This document shows positions 56,251 to 64,000 of a DNA stretch of 64,000 nucleotides, in pieces. Below the pieces are notes generated by a model, which saw only the letters and a list, made by a program, of their open reading frames with translations, made no database searches and was not told the DNA's origin. The stretch is from Chrysopilus asiliformis (taxonomy: Eukaryota > Arthropoda > Insecta > Diptera > Rhagionidae): positions 25,231,030-25,295,029 of the forward strand of contig OZ035962.1 of assembly GCA_964034945.1 (NCBI GenBank), in the 5' to 3' direction. Each line of letters opens with the position of its first letter. Position 1 is the first letter of the stretch. The position numbers and the translations under genes are program-made.

Positions 56251-57129
56251 ATATAAGTTATGTATTCTGACTTATTATTGTGTGCCCTACGAGCTAACAA
56301 TAAGTTAAAGATTTCTCTGAAAATGCTAACATAAGAATAGTGATTTTTCTGCAAGTTTTTCCATACTTTTTCTAATTTTCCACATTCAATTTTCTTTTTG
56401 TGTAAAAACTTTTTAATGTAATACAAACGCTTCAGTATGCAAAAAAATTCACTTGCCTGATTTTATTCAAAGACGGAAATAAAATAAAATCATTTAAAAG
56501 AAAATCGCTTTATGGAAATCCGGAAAAAGTTGGGAAACTTGAAGAAAAAATTTGTTTACTGAAAGAACTGACTTGTAAAAGGTTCACTGTATTTATCCTG
56601 AATAAAGTATGAAAATAAGTTTTTATCAACTTAAGAGAAATTCTTCAAAGGCATATAATCTACATAGTGTAATAGGAGCAAAGCAAAATGAAATAGAAAT
56701 ACGATAACCAAAGCAATAGCAACAACATAAATACCTTATGAAAACCTGAGCCTTTTCTGGGCGTACCTTTTCTTTTTTGGGATATCCTCAGGGGACTAAA
56801 GGAAAATTGGTTTACCTTCCTTTTTTTACTTTAAATAGCCGGCGACTACTAAATTTTACTACTAGGTGCTACTGCTTCGAGTGGATGTTCATTAAAGTTA
56901 CTTGAAGGGGAAAAATCCTTTAACTCGCTTTAGTTCGGTTTTTGCATTTCATCCGCTCAGGAATTTAGCATTTTATATTAAAAAAAAAATAAAGGCTCAG
57001 AGGAAATATGCAAATTTCAAAATCCTTGAATATATCAGGTGCGTGAAGGTTCGTCTTTGCTGTTTAATTTTTTTCACTTTTGTATAAGGCTGGAATGAAA
57101 GTATATGATTATTTTCCTTTTTCGTAAGA
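56251..57129. other. No gene seen
   Basis: AT-rich with short unrecognised frames. Confidence 0.35.
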
Positions 57130-57625
57130 ATTTTTCTAAGATCAAGTAACCCGGAATTTCAACCAAATCGGTCGAGTGGTTTTCAAGTTAATTCCATTGC
57201 ATCGCGCTACATTTTTCCTATTTTGCTTAAAACCGGTTCCAAGTAATAAAAATCCATTCAATAGTTTAGGAGATAGCAGGAGAGGGGTTTCGGAACAGGT
57301 GGGAGGGAGGGTTTGTCTAACAGTGAAATCCGTAATCAAATCCATTTAGTAGTTGATGAGATAGCAGGAGAGGGGTTCACATCACGCCGGAGGGAACGTT
57401 TTGAGTGAACGGAAATTTTCCTTAACGGTTAGCCTATCTAACACTAAGAACCCCATTAGAATCCATTTAGTAGTTGAGGATTTAGCAGGAGAGGGGTTTT
57501 GCATCACGCGGGAGGAAATGGTTTGAGTGGGTGAAAGTTTTCCTTAACAGTCGACCTTTCCGAAACGGATAGCCGTGTTCAAGTCTGCTGAAGCGTTCAT
57601 AAGATAAGAGGCGAGGAGGTCAGAG
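57130..57625. repeat. Diverged tandem repeat, unit about 115 bp
   Basis: At least three units carry AATCCATT(T/C)A(A/G)TAGTT and AGCAGGAGAGGGGTT words at about 57250, 57340 and 57460, followed by CGGGAGG-type segments. The beginning (AACCAAATCGGTCGAGTGGT) has the same layout as the Helitron-like repeats. Non-coding. Confidence 0.55.
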
Positions 57626-58456
57626 GGGGACGTTTTTTTGACCAGCAGTTAATTTATATTGAGGGTTAGCACATCAACCATTATCGTGTATTATTTTCAG
57701 CCATTACGGGCCAGCCGTTTAGCTAAGATACCGTAAAATGTTCATTAACGGAGAAATGTTCTTATAGAATATCACGGTGGTTAAAAGGGATGAAGGGAAC
57801 AAAAACGCAGAGTCCAAAACCATTTCAGATGTTTAAGCTACGTTACTTTACATAGTCCGTAAAAGTCATTTTCCAACCCCTCTATTTGTTTTCACATAAC
57901 TTTTCCGTACATAATTCACCTGGCTTGCATTTCTAGAATTCATTTTTGTTGAGTGGATATTTATAATTTATTCTAAATCTGCAGTTCAAAAAAAATTCCA
58001 CCACTAGTGCCACTTTTAAATTTTCACATTAAGTCAAATAGCAATTTTCTAAAGGACAAGCCGCAAAGTTACCTTGAAAAATACAATTCAACAATTCGAA
58101 TCTCGGACTAATTTCCAGAGGTAAAACTCGTTTACGTTATGTAATCAAAACTTTGTTTAAGATTACAAAAATCAAATCGCGCTGAATGCAAGATTTCTTC
58201 GGGTAACCTCCATAATACACTCAGCTTTAGCTTGGCTAGTTCTCATGCAAGCAAAAATTTGGGAACTCAATGTGTTAACGAAGACGCTGCTTATAGCACA
58301 CAAATCGTCTCATAACATTAGATACAACAGAAAATTGTCTTGACTTTGTAATTTTTGGATTATCTAACATTACATCATTGGAATTGGCAAATTTTTCGTT
58401 AACGCTTCGTTTCGTTTCAAGGTTATTTTTGGAAGGTAATTAACAATTTTCAGTGG
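57626..58456. other. No gene seen
   Basis: AT-rich, no element ends or convincing exons. Confidence 0.35.
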
Positions 58457-58464
58457 GTAAAACC

Positions 58465-58849
58465 TAAGGTGACCATACGCGTCGCATTTAGGCATGTTGT
58501 CCCGGCGTCCCGGAGACGTGCGATAGTTTTTCCCACTTTGACTTGTTTCCTAGTTTTTGCTTGAATTTTTGCTTGATAAATCTCTATTTAAATAAGAAAT
58601 GTGCGCCGCAGGCCAACGCTTTTGAACAGAATGCGAAGCAATGCATTCTGTTCAAAAGGGTTGGCCTGCGGCGCACATTTCTTGATAATTTTTCTTTGAT
58701 TTTCATTGATTTTCCATCAAATAGAGATTTATCTTCTATAATATTTTATTGTTTCGTTGGTGTTACTTTTCAGCCAACAAGGACAGGGTCCGGAGATAAA
58801 GAGGACGATGAAGATTGGGGATTGACACGAAAAAAATATGGTCACCCTA
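58465..58849. mobile_element. hAT-like element with a 41-bp hairpin of the family GC motif
   Basis: Ends are TAAGGTGACCATACGCGTCG and AATATGGTCACCCTA. The 8-bp flanks match poorly (4 of 8). In the middle, 58594-58634 and 58643-58683 are inverted copies with one mismatch around an 8-base loop, each carrying GTGCGCCGCAGGCC. The arms extend outward with gaps (AATCTCTATTT against AAATAGAGATT). The 161-codon frame across 58543-59028 spans non-coding repeat and is rejected. Confidence 0.6.
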
Positions 58850-58975
58850 ATATTAACCAAACTTCTCCGATTTCATCAAAAATCTCATCAAATCGACTGG
58901 AGATGTGGAATAGCCGATTATGGCATGCAATGAAGATACAATTGGAATTAGCTTTTCTGTTATTTCTCCCTTTTT

Positions 58976-59540
58976 ATACCCGTATGGTGAAACCAAAGGG
59001 TATACTAACTTTGCCTTACCGTTTGTAACGCCAAGATCCCGTCATCACACACAAAAATGAATTACACCAGTGTGTTTAGAATGATGAAAATAATTAATTT
59101 TTGCATGTCCGTCCGTCTGTCCGTCCGTCCGTCCGTCCGACTGCCCGTCTGTGGCGCGGATTGCGGGCGCACGGATTGAGCTACAGACTTGAAATTTTCC
59201 GCAGATCCGTTTTTCGTAAAATGCGAGGCTAAGTTCGTTAATGGGCAAAAATGGACCATTAGGAGGGTACCCCCCATACGAACGAAAATGTTTTTTGCGA
59301 ATATCTCAAAAACGGTGCATCTTATCAAAAAAGTGCAAGAACAAAAGTTATTCAGGATATGATTCTACATAAAACTCCCATACATCAAAATCCGATTGAA
59401 ATAAATTTTAAAAAATCTTATTTTAAAGTTTGACTTCAAAGTGGAATTTTAGTATAACTGTTCGAATTTTGATACGAATATCACCATACGGGTCTCCAAT
59501 GATTGCCAGATTGGCAATTATAGCTTTTGTTATGTTTTCC
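58976..59540 (+). repeat. Dispersed non-coding repeat R1, uninterrupted copy
   Basis: Starts with a small hairpin, TATACCC...GGGTATA (58976-59003), then a (GTCCGTCC)n tract (59106-59140), GAGCTACAGACTTGAAATTT (59178-59197) and ACGGTGCATCTTATC. It lacks the insertions seen in the 7-kb copy and so supplies their empty sites. Confidence 0.5.
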
Positions 59541-60619
59541 ATTCTTTTTTTGAAACAAAAAAAAGTCTATATAAAATCTTGAATTCCCGTGGGTTGTCAC
59601 TTTTATTCTGATATGAATTTTATTTTCGTTTTATGTTCATCAAATCAACGTCGGAATAAGAATCGCTAAAGTCTATATTTAGTAAATTTCAAGTAAGTAA
59701 AACATAATATTTCAGAATAATATCTCTTGCTGAATAGAATAAATCGTTGAACAAAGAAGCGCACATTTCCATTTCATTCATTGTCTTTTGAAGTCTTACA
59801 ATTAAATATCAGCCAACTGGAAAAGTCTTCCTTTTGGCAAAGCCCTTTCAATCATCTCCGAACAAGAAAATTCTGTCTTATGATGTCTTCTGTTCTATGC
59901 TTTTCAATGAAATTTAATTTTCCTATTCATTGATTGAATTTTCCCTTCAAATCGTGGGCGTCTTATATACAAGTACACCAAATTTCTGACATGGTCTTTA
60001 TTACTTCGCAGAAACCTTGTGATAAAATGAAATCTAATTATGCGATATGGATCTGTTCAAAATGAATTTTCCCGACTTTTAAGAGTTTTCCATTTAATTC
60101 GCGCTGTACAACAGAGACATAACCTAATTTTCCGAATTAAACAATTGAACTTGTAACAAATTTTGCACTCAAAGTCGCACTTACATACAACAATTTAGCC
60201 AATAAAATTTCATCCTTGGTCTAAATTTCCCATTATATGCAATTGTTGGCTTTTATTTTACTCAGAATCAGAATAATTTTCGCATTTGCATTAAATCTCT
60301 AAAAATAATCCGGAAAAAAATGTTTTGCTATTAGCCTACATCTGAGCAATGTACTCGAGATGCTTTAAAATAAATTAAAATGAATTTCTGATAATCTTTT
60401 TTCATTTAGCTGCAGGGGTTTAAACCATATCGGCCACGGGAAATGATGAGAGATTCTTGTGAATTATTGATATCTGCATAAATCCGGAATTAAACAAATA
60501 AATGTTAATTAGCGCATAAAATGTCTTCTTCATGCAAATATCTTCGCGTGATTTATTACTGCCGACATGGGAAAATTGCGTTTGCCGAATTGTGTGCCAA
60601 AAATGTGCTTGGAAGTAGG
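59541..60619. other. No gene seen
   Basis: AT-rich, no element ends or convincing exons. Confidence 0.35.
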
Positions 60620-61480
60620 TTGGGTGACCATATTTCGTTGGGTTAATCCGGGACAAGGTGATGCGGAGGAGAAGGTAAGGAACGGATGGCGAGAGCAAGG
60701 AACGGATGGTGGGGAACAAGGAACGGATCGTAAAGTGGGAGGGTGCAACGGAACGAGGGGGGGGGGGGGGTGAGTAGTCTGCAACAAAACACCAACGGAA
60801 CAACAAACTCTTTGTACCAAATAAAGTCCAATTTGGAGGAATACCAAAAAAAAAACAATCAAGGAATTTGCGCCGCTGGAAAAAAATTTTAAACATAATT
60901 CGGAGCAACACGTTGGCTACCAGCCAAAAAAACGCTTACTCCGCTAGTATACACTGGGAAAAATCGTAAAAACATTTCTGTACTTTGTGAGTCACCAGTG
61001 AACACAAGATCAATACAGACAAAAACGAACGAATCGAATAAAATATAACGGACAAAAAAAAACCCTTTTGTACCGCACGAGCGACTGCACTCAACCATAG
61101 AACTTGAGAAACTGACGGTAATGACAATAGTGTGTGTACACCGGTGACTCACATGGTAGCCAACGTGTTAAATAGAGAGCAGATATACGTTCCCAACCGA
61201 AAATCAACCTTACTTTTCGCACCCTTTACGTTCCATAACTTATCGTAACGGAAATTGTAAAAATGCCAATAAAAAGAAATGCGCCGCAAGCTAAATCTTT
61301 TGAGATACATGAGCCTTTTGGAGGAAATCGTTGCAAAATTGCGCGGCAAGCGAAAAAAGTGTGAATCATCGCAGCACCCAACCGGAATAGAATATTTTTT
61401 CTTGATTTGGTCCTGTTATCTCCTGAACCGCCCAAGGAATTTTAATCCGGTTTTAACTTTTTGACAAATTGACTGTGAAA
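60620..61480. repeat. hAT-like element, right end lost, split by another insertion
   Basis: The left end is TTGGGTGACCATATTTCGTT (60620), then TTAATCCGGGACAAGG and a G-rich stretch with a G11 run (60762-60772). ATTTGCGCCGCTGG (60868) and AATGCGCCGCAAGC (61280) are the family motif on either side of the insertion at 60907-61169. No right TIR is found; the sequence passes into another repeat after about 61400. Confidence 0.5.
60907..61169. mobile_element. Small TIR element nested in the hAT-like copy
   Basis: AACACGTTGGCTACCA (60907-60922) is exactly inverted at 61154-61169. A sub-terminal pair, TGAGTCACCAGTG (60988) and CACCGGTGACTCA (61139 on), is also inverted. No clear target duplication. 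263 bp. Class unknown. Confidence 0.55.
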
Positions 61481-61690
61481 GAAATACTTTACAAACTAAA
61501 ATCGACACCATCCTTCTCTATAAACCCTTCCACCCCCTGCTGTTTTCTGAACCTCTGAAAAGATTTTGATCCGATTTTCACTTTTATACAAGTCGCTGCC
61601 CAAGAAAAAGTTTAGCAGCTAAAACCGACCCAAATCTTTTATCTGAACCCTCTCTTCTGCCATGTGCTAGAACCTCCAATCTGATATTTT
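61481..61690. repeat. Fragment of a dispersed repeat
   Basis: Two units with CTGAACC and GATTTTGATCCGATTTTCAC-type words, related in layout to 36790-37290. Confidence 0.35.
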
Positions 61691-62384
61691 TCAATATTTT
61701 GCGTTATTACAAAATATCTGATCAATTCATTTTTTTCTAAATATAATGCGATTACAAATAAATAGTAGGAACTAATATAAGAGGTTCGTATACCCGTTTA
61801 TCTAGAATTCAAGCATTTTTAAGTAGAACTCAATCTTTAATGTAATTGAAAAGTGCGTTTTCAGCTAGAATGCCCCGCAACGTGACTTAAATTGAATTTC
61901 TATTCAGTTGAATTTGAATCGAGTGGCTTTAAAGTATCTGAGCTGAGTATCTTATGTTATACACGCCTTAAGTGGGAAAGAACCTTGACTTGAAGCAAAA
62001 ATCCGGAAATGGTTTCTCATTTTTTTTAGAGGCCAAGCGTATAAATATAGAGAGACTGTCATTGAAGATAACGTCGATATATGCGGATACACGTCTCCGT
62101 AGAGCCGTTGGCGTCGTCGCCTGCGCCAAGTCTGTATAAACACTCACTTAGTATAAAAACATATGCAGACTTTCCAGATACGATAGTACTGTTTCGATTA
62201 ACCAGTCTTGAGTGGTTGGCATTCAACATTTCAGTCTGTATGACACCATTTATCTTTTCCGTTTGTTGGAAATCTGGTCGGTTTTCGTATTATTGTTAAG
62301 AAGTCACGAGGGAAGGTGGTCAATAAATAGATTGCTATAACGGTTTCCAATCATATTTCCAGCAACATTTAACATTTCGGTGAT
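61691..62384. other. No gene seen
   Basis: Mixed composition with short unrecognised frames on both strands (61952-62299). Confidence 0.3.
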
Positions 62385-62720
62385 ATTGTATTTTTACTTT
62401 CCTCTTTTATAGAAGGAAAGTATTGTTTCTTCTATAGACGCTGACCGATTTGAGAACGGGGACAGATAGAAAATTTCTGGTCAATTCGAAATCCGTTTCA
62501 GGCAAAATCATGAGGATGTCCGTGTATCTGTCTGTCGGTTGTTCTACTCAGAACAACCCCACAAAATATGTGCCTTTTCGTAACCCTGTCTACCCATCGC
62601 AATTTTTTCGCCATTTTTTAGTCACATGATTTTTTGTCATGAGATTTAATACCGTCAACCACCCATGAAGTAGTTTCTGGATAGCCCCTAAGGCATTCAT
62701 AAACATTCTGAGGGCTTCGC
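62385..62720 (+). repeat. R1-like repeat with hairpin start
   Basis: Starts with TACTTTCCTCTTTTATAGAA and GGAAAGTA, a small hairpin, followed by GACCGATTTGAGAACGGGG and TATCTGTCTGTCGG. The layout (start hairpin, then a TCTGTC tract) is like R1, but the sequence differs. A GGGGCTGTCC-type end (GATTTAATACCGTCAACC, GGATAGCCCCTAAG) follows. Confidence 0.35.
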
Positions 62721-62816
62721 TTGTATGTTCGTTATATCAGAACAATTTTTGAAAAAAAAACTTGAAATGAGACCTCAAAAATTTGAAAAATGTTCGTTAT
62801 ATTATGTAGGGTGACC

Positions 62817-63458
62817 TTTTTTTCAGGTAATCGGTGACAAGGTGAGGGGGGCGGGGGTCTGTAAGATTATGACATAAACAAAATATCAACGAAATAGCAA
62901 ATTTTAAGAATTTTTATAGAAAAAACTTGATTTGGACGAAACCAACGGGAAGAAAATTAAAAAATATGCGCCGCAAGCGAAATATTTTAAACGGAATGCG
63001 ATGTAATGATTTAAAATTCATTTTTTCACCCTCCTTCTTACGTTCCAACAACAGAAATTGCAAAAATACCAATAAAGAGGCAAAATGTTTTGAGATACAT
63101 GCGCGCTTTCTGGAAAGTCGTTGAAAAAATGTGCCGCATGCAAAAAAATTCTATTTACGGTAACTCCCAGCCGAAGTAAAGCATTTTTTGCATTTTTAGT
63201 GATGGTTTTTTCTAGGGTCTTATAAATTTTAACAGCCCTATTCTGGGCACTTTCAGTTACCCATGACTAGTCGCTACTCGGTAATAAGAACCTCAAATTC
63301 TATGGATTGGCGGACCTGTGAGTTAAGTGTCACAACGCCAGAAAAAGCTGTGAATTCAAAATTTCCGGAACAAAAGTTTAATAAATTTAGTCTCTGAGAT
63401 GCCGCGAGAACATGCATAAATTTGGGACTGCCCCGGTCGTTCAGGTATGCTCACCCTA
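62817..63458. mobile_element. hAT-like non-autonomous element
   Basis: Ends are TAGGGTGACCTTTTTTTCAG and GGTATGCTCACCCTA. Interior motifs ATGCGCCGCAAGCGAAAT (62965) and ATGTGCCGCATGC (63129) repeat the family pattern, and TTGGGACTGCCCCGGTCG lies before the right end. The 8-bp flanks (ATATTATG, CTCTAGTC) do not match, so the target duplication has decayed or the copy is rearranged. Confidence 0.6.
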
Positions 63459-64000
63459 CTCTAGTCATAAGCGACATGGCAACAAAAGTTTAAAAAGATT
63501 TTTTAAAATTTCGATTGCATGATTTTCTATAAAAAATAGGACATTTTAGTTGTTAAAAATTCACTCAAAACGTGGACACTTTCCAACTTCAAACAATTTT
63601 AAACAATCTTAACCAAACTAACCACAAATAAAGTGAAAATATTTTTCCTCCAACTGTCTTACAGTTCAAAAGTGTTTCTTCCAAATTGGCAGCTGAATCT
63701 CATGAGGACTTTTTCCTGCAATCACATTTCCCATAAACTTGCATGAATAACTTTCTGGGTTAGTCTTTTGACTTCATAAATATTTTCGACTTTTCCATAC
63801 CATGAAAATTTATAGTTTTCTTCCCTTAGACCAGCATAACCCAGCGATAACTTTAAATTCAGATTTAAAATTTAAATTGAACTCAACTATTCATGAATGC
63901 AGTGCATAACATAAAAATCACCATGGGTCTTGCCTGTAAATGTTTTAAGAAATTAGAATAAAATCGCATATTGTACTTCGAAATATTGCATTTAAGAATT
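63459..64000. other. No gene seen
   Basis: AT-rich to the window end. Confidence 0.35.

Noticed and set aside
58543..59028. 161-codon open frame
   Set aside because: It runs through a hAT-like non-coding element, its hairpin and the start of an R1 repeat. No protein family resemblance.
60420..60911. 163- and 110-codon frames, minus strand
   Set aside because: Cover the G-rich/C-rich part of a truncated hAT-like copy; proline runs come from the C tract.

Overview
The window looks like arthropod, most likely insect, nuclear DNA. It is very AT-rich and gene-poor, has spliceosomal GT..AG signals and AATAAA poly(A) signals, and is packed with animal-type transposable elements. No bacterial operons, rRNA or intact tRNA genes are visible. 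The species cannot be named from the sequence.

Host genes are nearly absent. The best host call is a short terminal coding exon at 335-421 whose 28 residues read as the last leucine-zipper segment of a USF-type bHLH-ZIP factor, followed by a very AT-rich 3' UTR and flank. Weaker host signals are a 53-codon open first exon with a perfect donor on the minus strand (19019-19177), a non-repetitive GC-richer stretch split by a retrotransposon (about 19180-19471 and 24544-25330), a perfect splice donor at 13357/13358, and a promoter-like stretch with a small ORF at 48840-49433. Most of the rest is probably intron or intergenic sequence.

The only intact gene is the 1441-residue Gag-Pol ORF (19714-24039) of a Ty3/gypsy retrotransposon. 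Its two 160-bp LTRs are identical and it has a 4-bp target duplication, so it inserted recently. Gag begins with a SAP-like motif. The order then is coiled coil, capsid, two CCHC knuckles, protease, RT (YMDD), RNase H and integrase (D-D35-E, GPY).

The dominant structure is layered DNA transposons. A hAT-like non-autonomous family (ends TAGGGTGACCATA, 8-bp target duplications, internal GCGCCGCAGGCG motif) recurs more than ten times from 10.6 kb to 63.4 kb. Other elements are TAA/TTA-flanked Tourist-like MITEs (4512-5086, 5296-5620, 34138-35416), a 3-bp-flanked Harbinger-like element with a transposase relic (49566-51293), TA-flanked elements (pogo-like 5408-5552; 7160-8841; 7565-7821; 7974-8565; 40079-41097), and Helitron-like or related noncoding repeats (8881-9247, 14246-14992, 29866-30530, 45440-45748). 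Several are nested two or three deep.

The most unusual object is 34138-35416. It is a foldback MITE with a TAA target duplication in which one arm alone carries about 1.1 kb of nearly pure AATCGT hexamer, apparently expanded from a few units still visible in the other arm.
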